Part shown: one piece after another, positions 42,736 through 50,244 of the stretch
How the letters are laid out: every line of letters starts with the position of its first letter
Numbering within the stretch: the first letter of the stretch is position 1
NCBI GenBank assembly: GCA_046349935.1
Contig: JAXMBK010000007.1
Coordinates: forward strand, 1 to 64,000
Length of the DNA: 64,000 nucleotides
Direction of reading: 5' to 3'
DNA from: CAIXSC01 sp046349935
GTDB taxonomy: Bacteria; Planctomycetota; Planctomycetia; Pirellulales; Pirellulaceae
Notes under the pieces: generated by a model
Seen by the model: only the letters and a program-made list of their open reading frames with translations
What the model was told of the DNA's origin: nothing
Database searches by the model: none
Translations under genes and position numbers: made by a program

Positions 42736-45700
42736 CTAGAACGTATAGCGCAACGTTGCCGGTATCCAATTGACCACGCTTACGGCTGACGCACGAGGCC
42801 AATGTGTGAGATCCAGCGACATGATTGCACGTCGTAGTCGGTCCCAATCAGCCCGTGTAGCATTCTCTTCCTGCATTGTTAGCAGGCCGTTAAGAGCAGA
42901 TTCGGACGGGACCCAATCGTTGCCGCGGTTCGTTGCGAGCCAAGCTAACCATGGGCGAGCGATGGATGGAAACGCCGAAGTGACGGAGAGCAGAAGCATG
43001 GGGATTCGGTACTCGCCGCAACCGGATTCATTGCCAAGAAAACTCTCCCAGTTCGCCGCCGATACGCCCACACGAACCAAAGAATAGAGGTTCGCAAACC
43101 GTTTCACGGAACGAGGAGTCTCAAACAGAGGCTGAAATTGAACCAGATCAGCTAATTCCCACTCGCTAAGCTGCAATCGTTCCGGACGCAACTCAGAGGA
43201 CTCGCCCACCGCCGCCGACTTGCCCTGATTCGCAGATTCATCGAGTTCCGGGCTAGCGGGGGAGCGATGCGAAACTTGCTCCAAATCGCCACCCGCCTGC
43301 GATTCGCGTGCCGCAACTACGCGAGATTGATTTCCAGCAAGAATTGGATCGCGAGCATCTTCTTTCGAGGACGACGTCTCAGTGCGACCGACATTCGCTT
43401 GTCCAAGCGACTTTGTAAAGAGATTGTCGATCAATGCGGAAAATCCGTCGCGCTCCATAGCTTGGAGCTGAAACGGAATCTGGAAGATCTTTTCGAGATA
43501 GTCTTGCGGCGTCGCCGCCTGCAGTCGTTCCATAGAGCGAGGGATCGGCGTTGCATTCGCACTCGGCGTCGTATTACTTTCGGAAGGCGATGGGTTGCGT
43601 CCCGCGAGCAGCCGAGGGTAATGGTCGTGCAAACTCTGGCGAAGCCACCGCGAATCGACCGCCACAACGACTGCAAACAGAGGAAATGCCAACAAGAGAT
43701 GAACGGCCTCGAGTACTTCGACGACTCGTTCGGCGCGACAACGATCGAGGTCATCGATGTAGAGTACGATGCGATCGACGTGGGGAAGCCCCTCGTTGCG
43801 GTCGCTTCCGGCACGCATCAGTAGTTTGCTCAACTCTTCGAAGTCTCGACGGACGATGCTTACCAATCCCAGATGTCGTCGATAGTCGTCTGTCGACGCC
43901 CTTTCCTTGAGGAATCGCATCAATTGCCTGCCAGGGGCGAGTTCGGCGAGTTCGGCCTTGATCTCCCGCACTCGCGATTCGGCTTGCTGCAGAACGCATC
44001 GAGCCTCTTCCTCTCGTCGAGCGGCTTCATCTCTGGCAATTCGCTTACTTTCAATTTTCACGACGAAGTCAGATGCCCTTCGAGACTCTTCGACCTTGGC
44101 GAATGCCGTCTCTACCGACTCGATGATCGAATTTCCCCGCTGAATGGCCGTCTTGATCCAGAGGCCGCACGACCCGGCTGTCGCGGCGACTTGAAGACAG
44201 ATCTTCGCGAACTCCGTCGAGAGACCATCCCACGAATCAGGGAGCGTGTTTCCCAGGAGCCAAATGAGAAGGGGAGCAAGAACAGCCACGAGCAGCAACG
44301 AACACTTTCCTCTCCAACTGGGCCCATGAACCGCAGCCCAAACGACAGCACGAACACGATTCGAGAAACTCTGAAATTCACCAGCCGTCGCCCTGAGCGA
44401 GGTATAGGACTCGGAAAGAGTCGAGATTCCGAGCGTCACTTGCGCATTTTTCAGCGAGTCCCGCGTTTGTGCGTCAAGCGCAATCAACCCGAGCTGATCA
44501 AAGGTCGCCGAGAAGTCGTCTTTCGCTTGACTGCCTGCGATCTCAGCAGCAACAAGGGCCTCTTGTGCGTCCTTTCGAGCCGCCTCCGCAGCCGTAAGCG
44601 CAGCTTTTGCCTCTGCGTGCAGCACGCTTTTCTCTTTCAGCTGCTCCTTCAATAGCTCGATCTTCTTCGCGGCCGCATTTCCATCTGGTTCCTCGAGCGC
44701 CGCAAAGAGTTGATCAAAAATCTCGCACACCAAGTTGGCCCATAGATTGGTGTCGAGGTAGTGCCAAGCGTTGAACCGAATCTGAATGATCTTTTCGTGA
44801 AAGATCTCTTTCAGATCGGGCCGGTAAATCTCATTCAGTCGGTCCTGCAGAAGCCCCATGAAGTGCGACTTGCCTGATCCCCATGCACCAAAAAGTCCAA
44901 TGGCAAGCGGCAGCGGAGTCGACTTGGCGGCGATCAACTGCGCGAGATGGTCCGCGTAAACGTGAACCCCCAAAGCGTCCTGAAGCTTTGACGAACCAGA
45001 TCTCTCGAAGATTGGCACTAAATCCGAAGAAAACGCCGGCAACGTCCGCTTGAATGCGTAGCGGCTCTCGCCATCCGCCGCCGATTCGGCGGCCGTATCA
45101 CGCAAAGAGTCCTCGCTCGTCGGCTCGAGCGGCTGTCCCTTGATTGCGGCCGCCAAACTGTCGTACTCGCTTGCCGCGAACTGCCGCACCTCAAAGTACC
45201 GTCGTTCACGAAACAATTCCGGCAGGGTGTCGAGCTCCGACTCCGAAACGCGTCCCAGGAGCACTGGGATTACTCGTCCATTGAAGTTGAGCGACTCTTT
45301 CGCGAGGCGGATATGCGTCGGTCCCCAACCGGCGTCGCCAAGGAATACGACGACCGAGCGAGCGGACTGCATTCGGCTCGACTCGACCGCTTCCCATTGC
45401 CCACCAATTGGGATGTCTCGCCGCCAGAAGTACGTCTTGACGCCTCGTCGCTCCAATTCAAGAACGATCGACTCAACGGCAGACTCTCGTTCGTTGAAGA
45501 GAATAAAGGCGTCGACGGGCTCGCCATTTTCCGCTGTTTGGACGATCTCGTTCGGCGTCGGCGCCGAAGAGTCAGAGCTTTTCCCGGCGTACCTCAGTTC
45601 GCTTTGAAATTTCGTGAGTACATCATGCCAATGCGCTGACTTGTACGCCTGGGCGAGTGCGAGCCCAAGACTGGTCGCTTGATAACGCACACTTCCGTCG

Positions 45701-46008
45701 CTGGAACGCACTTTTTCCGATATTCGACGGTTGCAAAAGGCGATTGCGATCATGTCGACTTCCTTCTCCCGCAGGAAGTCTTGTTCCATTCCATAGACGC
45801 TCTCCGCGAAATGGACGAGTTCGCTCGGCGCCCGTGTGCCGGCTCGTGCATCGCTCCAAGCCTGTTCGGGCTCCAGTAACAAAAGCCCCAAAAGGACCAG
45901 AGCATTACGGTCATCGGGGACGATCCCCAAGGACTCCAAGAGCTGACAAGCTTCTTGGACTCGCACTTGCCGATCGTCTGGAATGGAACTGGATCGCGGC
46001 GCCGCCAT
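42736..46008 (-). CDS. TIR-like/KAP family P-loop NTPase with inserted membrane segments (candidate defence protein)
   Basis: This 1090-residue protein has four visible parts. Residues ~20-135 are helical and resemble the N-terminal domain of BsuBI/PstI-type restriction enzymes (RNALVLLGLLLLEPEQAWSD). Residues ~164-255 look like a TIR domain (VDAFILFNERESAVESI, KTYFWRRDIPIGGQWEAV, SARSVVVFLGDAGW, GRVIPVLLGRV). Residues ~340-1000 form a KAP NTPase: Walker A GAWGSGKSHFM at 374, the FNAWHY motif at 412 and Walker B RIVLYIDDLDRCRAERVVEV at 746. Inside the NTPase lie coiled coils (441-500, 625-690) and two hydrophobic segments (569-586, 601-618), as known for KAP NTPases. The combination suggests a sensor NTPase with a TIR effector, probably anti-phage. 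GC content is somewhat lower than in neighbouring core genes. The REP-like array lies nearby. Confidence 0.8.
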   Translation of the reverse strand: MAAPRSSSIPDDRQVRVQEACQLLESLGIVPDDRNALVLLGLLLLEPEQAWSDARAGTRAPSELVHFAESVYGMEQDFLREKEVDMIAIAFCNRRISEKVRSSDGSVRYQATSLGLALAQAYKSAHWHDVLTKFQSELRYAGKSSDSSAPTPNEIVQTAENGEPVDAFILFNERESAVESIVLELERRGVKTYFWRRDIPIGGQWEAVESSRMQSARSVVVFLGDAGWGPTHIRLAKESLNFNGRVIPVLLGRVSESELDTLPELFRERRYFEVRQFAASEYDSLAAAIKGQPLEPTSEDSLRDTAAESAADGESRYAFKRTLPAFSSDLVPIFERSGSSKLQDALGVHVYADHLAQLIAAKSTPLPLAIGLFGAWGSGKSHFMGLLQDRLNEIYRPDLKEIFHEKIIQIRFNAWHYLDTNLWANLVCEIFDQLFAALEEPDGNAAAKKIELLKEQLKEKSVLHAEAKAALTAAEAARKDAQEALVAAEIAGSQAKDDFSATFDQLGLIALDAQTRDSLKNAQVTLGISTLSESYTSLRATAGEFQSFSNRVRAVVWAAVHGPSWRGKCSLLLVAVLAPLLIWLLGNTLPDSWDGLSTEFAKICLQVAATAGSCGLWIKTAIQRGNSIIESVETAFAKVEESRRASDFVVKIESKRIARDEAARREEEARCVLQQAESRVREIKAELAELAPGRQLMRFLKERASTDDYRRHLGLVSIVRRDFEELSKLLMRAGSDRNEGLPHVDRIVLYIDDLDRCRAERVVEVLEAVHLLLAFPLFAVVVAVDSRWLRQSLHDHYPRLLAGRNPSPSESNTTPSANATPIPRSMERLQAATPQDYLEKIFQIPFQLQAMERDGFSALIDNLFTKSLGQANVGRTETSSSKEDARDPILAGNQSRVVAARESQAGGDLEQVSHRSPASPELDESANQGKSAAVGESSELRPERLQLSEWELADLVQFQPLFETPRSVKRFANLYSLVRVGVSAANWESFLGNESGCGEYRIPMLLLSVTSAFPSIARPWLAWLATNRGNDWVPSESALNGLLTMQEENATRADWDRLRRAIMSLDLTHWPRASAVSVVNWIPATLRYTF

Positions 46009-46424
46009 CCTCTAGTCTCTCTACTTCGAAAACTTCCACGTGAAGGCGTCTCAATGACCGCACCCGACGGGCATCAAACGACCAGAACGTACCCCACCCA
46101 CGGGCGTCATTCAACCACTACAGAGATGCCTCGCGGCGCGACGCCAAACAAACGACAGCCCAAGACTCGGAAGCCGACTCTCCCTTCTTCGCACGGCGAA
46201 TTCCTTCGGCACGACCTGCCGTCAAGGCGAGCGAAAGCCCCTTATGTCTAAATGATCGTCGGTGGCGGCAGCGGGAGGTTCAAAGAATTTCTCGCGTCGG
46301 GTGAGACAAATCGTCGCTCGTCACCCCTTTCTAACTGTAGTGCGACGCGTCGCGAAGGAATGCGGCGGCCACGATCGCCGGTTTGAGCCGTGTTCGGATT
46401 CCCCAACTCGTCGGAGCTACTGAC
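46009..46424. other. 416-bp intergenic region, nothing assignable
   Basis: This stretch separates the divergent KAP gene and the exported coiled-coil gene. It probably holds promoters for both, but I see no convincing -35/-10 pair, repeat or small reading frame. Confidence 0.5.
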
Positions 46425-46970
46425 ATGATGAAGAAGGCGATTTACTTCGTGACGCCGCTGATCGGCTTGTTGCTCTTCGCCGCGCGGCCGACGTCGGCTC
46501 AGACTCGCTCGCTCTCTCAGCGATTGAACCAGGTCGAAAGCCGACTTGATCGGCTCGTCGACTTGCAGGAGGCGTTCCTGCCGACGTTCGAACGGATGGA
46601 GAAACAAGTCGCTTGGCTTGAATCTCGCGTCGAGCAGCTTCCCAACTCGCCGTCGACGGTCGAAGCGCGCCCCGATATCGCCGACCTGCGGCAGCGAGTG
46701 AAGTCGCTGGAAGGCGTTTGTGCACGCCTGCCTCCGAACCACAACCCGAACGAATCGCGGCAGGCAGCCGAACTGCGGACGGAATGCGAACTGCTCGACA
46801 TTCGGCTGCGAGGCACGAACGGACGGCTCAAGGCGTTGCACTCTCAACACGCCTCCGCAACCGAAGTTTCCCTTCGCCCGGCCGCGTCGCAGCGGCCGCG
46901 CATGACCTTGGTGATCGAAGTGTATCTCGACGACGAACTCGTCTCTCGCGGCCGGAACGTCCTGCCGTAA
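46425..46970 (+). CDS. Exported coiled-coil protein of unknown function
   Basis: The 181-residue product begins with a clear signal peptide, MMKKAIYFVTPLIGLLLFAA, with a likely cleavage after PTSA. The mature part is a heptad-rich coiled coil (LSQRLNQVESRLDRLVDLQE, FERMEKQVAWLESRVEQL) followed by a short C-terminal segment, RPRMTLVIEVYLDDELVSRG. The start is supported by GGAG nine bases upstream. It sits just before another exported coiled-coil gene. I do not recognise the family. Confidence 0.7.
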   Translation: MMKKAIYFVTPLIGLLLFAARPTSAQTRSLSQRLNQVESRLDRLVDLQEAFLPTFERMEKQVAWLESRVEQLPNSPSTVEARPDIADLRQRVKSLEGVCARLPPNHNPNESRQAAELRTECELLDIRLRGTNGRLKALHSQHASATEVSLRPAASQRPRMTLVIEVYLDDELVSRGRNVLP

Positions 46971-47020
46971 CAAAGTTCGTCGTCAGCTGGATAGGTCCCG
47001 TTTTTTGAAGAGGTGTTGCT

Positions 47021-47920
47021 ATGTGCTGGAAAATGATCGGTCGTCGTACGCGTGAGGCTCTCTTGGGGATCGGCGTCAGCGTGTTCTGGGTGGCGAATTT
47101 CGCACACGCTCAGATCGGCACGGCCGAGGTGCGACCGGGCGACCTGCGTTCGTCGAAGCCGGCCGCGGAAATCGCGGGTCCGCTCGAACAGGACCGGGAA
47201 GACGTGAAGGCGAACATCGAGTTGTGGGAGCGTCGCATCCGCAAAAAGCTCAACGACATCGACCAGGTGCTCCAGGGACTCGACTTGAAGAAGATCGAGG
47301 GACAGCGGATCGCGGCGGGGGAGATCGACGCGTTGCTGCAGGAAATCGACGACGAGGCGAAGGGCATCATCGAAGCCCAAGCCCGCGTCGCTCCGGACCT
47401 GAAGCAGTACCGCGAAGCGCTGCTCAAGGCGCCCGACATCTTCCGCAAGCTGGCCGACTCGATGGACGAGCGAGCCGGCAAGCGGAAAGCGATCGTGCTC
47501 AAGGAAGCGTACGCCGACATCTCGGCCGAAGCGCGAAAACTGGCGACCACTTACGAGACGAAGGCCAAGCAGATCGATAAGCTGGAAGCCGACCTGCAGG
47601 AGAAGATCGAGTTCGTCATCGACTCGCGTGAATTCATCGCGGACGCTCGCGAGTTGCTGGCGGCCATCCCCACCGAGCATGGACTACAGACCGAGAAATT
47701 GGTCGAGCGTCTGAACAAGTACTTGGACGTCTTCCAAGACGCGGTGAAGACGATTCGTGGAGTGACGGAGAAAATCGGCGAGCCGTCGTCGCCCGGCGAA
47801 TCGCCGACTCCCGCGAGCCGTCCCGGCAAGCCGCTCGCGACCGACTCCCCGCGTGGTCCCGCCCAGCCGCTGAGCGTCGACGAATATCGCCGCCAACTGG
47901 CGCAGTTGCGAAAGTCGTAG
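47021..47920 (+). CDS. Second exported coiled-coil protein of unknown function
   Basis: The 299-residue product has a signal peptide (LLGIGVSVFWVANFAHA-Q) and a long alpha-helical mature part rich in Glu, Lys and Ala with heptads (IELWERRIRKKLNDIDQVL, KQIDKLEADLQEKIEF). A Pro/Ser-rich linker (GEPSSPGESPTPASRPG) and a short end with VDEYRRQLAQLRKS follow. It lies 50 bases after the previous exported coiled-coil gene on the same strand, so the two may act together in the periplasm. No homology is evident to me. Confidence 0.7.
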   Translation: MCWKMIGRRTREALLGIGVSVFWVANFAHAQIGTAEVRPGDLRSSKPAAEIAGPLEQDREDVKANIELWERRIRKKLNDIDQVLQGLDLKKIEGQRIAAGEIDALLQEIDDEAKGIIEAQARVAPDLKQYREALLKAPDIFRKLADSMDERAGKRKAIVLKEAYADISAEARKLATTYETKAKQIDKLEADLQEKIEFVIDSREFIADARELLAAIPTEHGLQTEKLVERLNKYLDVFQDAVKTIRGVTEKIGEPSSPGESPTPASRPGKPLATDSPRGPAQPLSVDEYRRQLAQLRKS

Positions 47921-48297
47921 CCAGGGAACCGGCAGACTCGCCGGTCCCAGCTTGATCGCCAACACCGACCGCTGCGCCGCTCGCCGGCTCAGCGGTCATC
48001 TTCGTTGCCGAGTAGGTTTGCCAAATTGTAGTGGATCGCTCCGCGATCCAACTCTCCCCACAATCCCCCCGCGGCCGGTTCTGAAATGGAGATGAACATC
48101 CAAAAGGGAGCCACTGCAAGCATCGAATACTTCGGACGCAGACAAACCGACGTTGGATCGCGGAGCGATCCACGACGTACGTGACCGCCCGGAGCTTTCG
48201 CATCGGCTACTAACGCCGGGCGGTCGGCGTGAGGTGGTGCCGGTTTCGGGGGCCAACCGAGTGCTAAGGTGGCTCCATCCCCAAGGAGAGTACCGCC
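47921..48297. other. Intergenic region with family D palindromes and IS3 left end
   Basis: GTAG followed by TGGATCGCTCCGCGATCCA lies at 48028-48050, and the inverted copy TGGATCGCGGAGCGATCCA at 48154-48172. The sequence from about 48180 to 48297 is the leader of the IS3-type orfA, with AAGGAGAG before its ATG. Nothing else is supported. Confidence 0.6.
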
Positions 48298-48564
48298 ATG
48301 TCACGGACGATCGAGCCCACGCCATCACAACCCCAGCGCCGGCAGTACACCGACGAGTACAAGCGCGAGACGGTCCAGATGATGCTGGACGGGCACTCGG
48401 CGGCGTCGATCGCCGAGCGGCTCGGCATCCCTGACGTTCACATGCTCTATCGCTGGCGCGCAGCGTTGACGCGCGAGGCCGGCACCGTCGGCGAGGCGCT
48501 CGACGCACGCGTAAAGGCGCTGGAAGCCGAGCTGCGACGCGTCGAGAGGGAACGCGATGTCTAA
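48298..48564 (+). pseudogene. IS3-family transposase orfA, truncated element
   Basis: The 88-residue frame carries the IS3 orfA helix-turn-helix: RQYTDEYKRETVQMMLDGHS, AASIAERLGIPDVHMLYRWR, and the leucine-zipper part LEAELRRVERERDV. It stops at TAA (48562) just before a run of A, where family members continue with LKKALIIFG; the same residues (KKALIIFGRGE) are seen after the stop in the same frame. No orfB follows, and the sequence turns into a helicase remnant at about 48595. The element is therefore a fragment and cannot move by itself. Confidence 0.8.
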
Positions 48565-48573
48565 AAAAAAGCC

Positions 48574-49443
48574 TTGATCATTTTCGGCCGCGGTGAGGCG
48601 GTGGCGAGCGTTGGCAGCGTACGATTGCCGCTGCCCGTGCTGCGCGAAGAATGGTCTCGGATCGTTGATGCTTGGCAGATCACAGGTTGGGAGGAGTATC
48701 GCGTTGATCCTCGACTAGGAAGGAAGATGCGGTATTCGCCGGCTCAACAGCAAAGCATCTGGGCGGCGTTATCCGCCGTTCGTGACGACATGCACCGGCA
48801 ACAGTTTTGGACTGAGGCCGGGCAGATAGCCCACGTCGTGGCGCGTCTTGCGCAATTGCAAACATCGCCCTACGACTTTGTCTTGGCCGATGAAGCACAG
48901 AATCTCGGAGTACCTCAACTATGACTTGCTGCGGCGCTGGCGGGCAAACGCCCCGATGGGCGCTTGTTGACAGGAGATCCCGCTCAGCGCATCTTCCAGC
49001 CCATGGTGTCGCTCCAGCACGCCGGAATCGATGTGCACGGCCGGACGCACCGGCTTCGAGTGAACTACCGGACAACTGCGGCGATTCGCGCGACGGCAGA
49101 ACGGTTGACTCCCGCGGAGATCACGTATCTAGATGAACATGTCGAGACGCGACAGGACGTTTTGTCGCTATTCAACGGTGCTGCGCCTGAGATCCACGCG
49201 TTCGAGTCTGAAGTAGCAGAACGAGCGCCGATCTCCGTTTGGCCGTGAGCGCACCATACATTGCGGAAAGAGTCGGCCGTCGGGCCATCCGAGATTGCAG
49301 TGATCGTGCGGAGCGACGCGCAGTTGCCACGAGCCATTCGAGCGATCGCGGTCATGGCATGCGATGACGACATCTTGCCAGATCGTCGCCGCATTGAATT
49401 GCTTGGCGACCCCGCTGATCTTGAAGAAGCATACAGGACTTAA
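48574..49443 (+). pseudogene. Decayed UvrD/Rep-like helicase remnant
   Basis: The frame that continues from orfA gives helicase segments interrupted only by stop codons. SPYDFVLADEAQNLGVPQL (DEAQ-type Walker B) ends at TGA 48922; then LAGKRPDGRLLTGDPAQRIF and LRVNYRTTAAIRATAERL (superfamily 1 motifs III and IV-like) end at TGA 49246; then SAVGPSEIAVIVRSDAQLPR ends at TAA 49441. The first two stops could each come from a CGA codon. The N-terminal Walker A part and the C-terminus are missing. This is a dead fragment of an ATP-dependent helicase of unknown origin. Confidence 0.75.
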
Positions 49444-49617
49444 CGACATATTCTGTACGTCGCATATACACGGGCTCGCAGCATCTTGCACTTCAGCGGC
49501 GTCGTCCCCGTCTCCGAGTTTTTCTGCGATATGTAACCTTCGTAGGACTGGCGTCCAATCGATCACATGAACGCTTTCTGCCGAAGCATTGCTCACTTCA
49601 GCCCAACAAAAAGAAAC

Positions 49618-49643
49618 AGCCACCATCAACAAGGATGGTGGCT
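49618..49643 (-). terminator. Strong rho-independent terminator of the small-peptide operon
   Basis: AGCCACCATC and GATGGTGGCT form a perfect 10-bp stem with a 6-base loop. On the minus strand it is followed by GTTTCTTTTTGTT. It touches the stop codon of the second small cistron. Confidence 0.8.
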
Positions 49644-49690
49644 CAGGTTAATCCTTGGCCCTCCTGGCCAATCGAACTACTCGAACTCAT
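49643..49690 (-). CDS. 15-residue peptide, second cistron of a small operon
   Basis: The frame reads MSSSSSIGQEGQGLT and ends at TGA directly against the terminator stem. A strong ribosome binding site, AAGGAG, lies six bases before the ATG and overlaps the stop of the first cistron. The peptide is Ser- and Gly-rich and soluble. The spacing and signals look like real translation, but the function is unknown. Confidence 0.5.
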   Translation of the reverse strand: MSSSSSIGQEGQGLT

Positions 49691-49700
49691 TGCAGTCTCC

Positions 49701-49772
49701 TTAGAGATCGATGATTTTGATTAGCAAAATGCAGACTACGATGATTGCTATCATCTCTAGAGATTCTTGCAT
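49701..49772 (-). CDS. 23-residue hydrophobic peptide, first cistron of a small operon
   Basis: The frame reads MQESLEMIAIIVVCILLIKI-IDL. It is one transmembrane helix with an acidic N-terminus and a Lys/Asp end. A perfect AGGAGG (49780-49785) lies seven bases before the ATG. The second cistron starts 10 bases after the stop, and a strong terminator follows. The shape resembles small membrane toxins or regulatory membrane peptides. It lies in an AT-rich patch unlike the rest of the window, which suggests foreign origin. Confidence 0.55.
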   Translation of the reverse strand: MQESLEMIAIIVVCILLIKIIDL

Positions 49773-49785
49773 TATTCTTCCTCCT

Positions 49786-50244
49786 ACAATCAATGCGCAA
49801 AGGATTGCAAAAGAACTTGCAACTTTGCAGGTTTAGAAAAAATATAAACGCTTCAAGAAGAAACGCTATTCGCTATACACCACGCGTTGAAGGCGTGGGC
49901 GAGACAAGAAGCCCCGGCGACGAGGCGGTTGTTTACCATATCAAGGGAACAGTGTCAATTGACACACTTTACTGGGGTCCAGCGCATCGCCCCGGAATGC
50001 GCTGAAGAAGAAAGATGGATTCCCGGCAATCATCGAGGCCGCAGGCTCGCTAGTCGGGCAAACAGGTTTACATGGTGGGCCCGCGCCGGGCGGGGGGAGT
50101 TGCTTGGGCGACGCGGTTGTCGGCTCGCCCGGCTTGGCGCCACCCTACAGGGTGCTCGTCGCTCTCGGGGGGCTCGGTGAGCTCTGTGGCGAAACATGGT
50201 GGGCCCGCGCTGCGCTTGGCCCACCCTACGAGCTCGGCAGCACT
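49786..50244. repeat. AT-rich spacer followed by REP-like copies
   Basis: About 49786-49880 is AT-rich and may hold the promoter of the small-peptide operon, though no clear -35/-10 pair is visible. At 50073-50148 lies a diverged copy of the REP module seen at 42444 (GGTGGGCCCGCGCCGGGCGGGG through GGCTTGGCGCCACCCTAC). At about 50199-50230 lies a single copy of the array unit in reverse orientation (GGTGGGCCCGCGCTGCGCTT then GGCCCACCCTAC). Confidence 0.75.

Noticed and set aside
48574..48924. Independent gene encoding a 116-residue protein
   Set aside because: Its first residues belong to IS3 orfA and the rest to the middle of a helicase that continues past the stop in the same frame. It is part of a pseudogene.
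49740..50005. Plus-strand 86-residue frame in the AT-rich patch
   Set aside because: It runs opposite the small-peptide operon, lacks a ribosome binding site and has no recognisable sequence.
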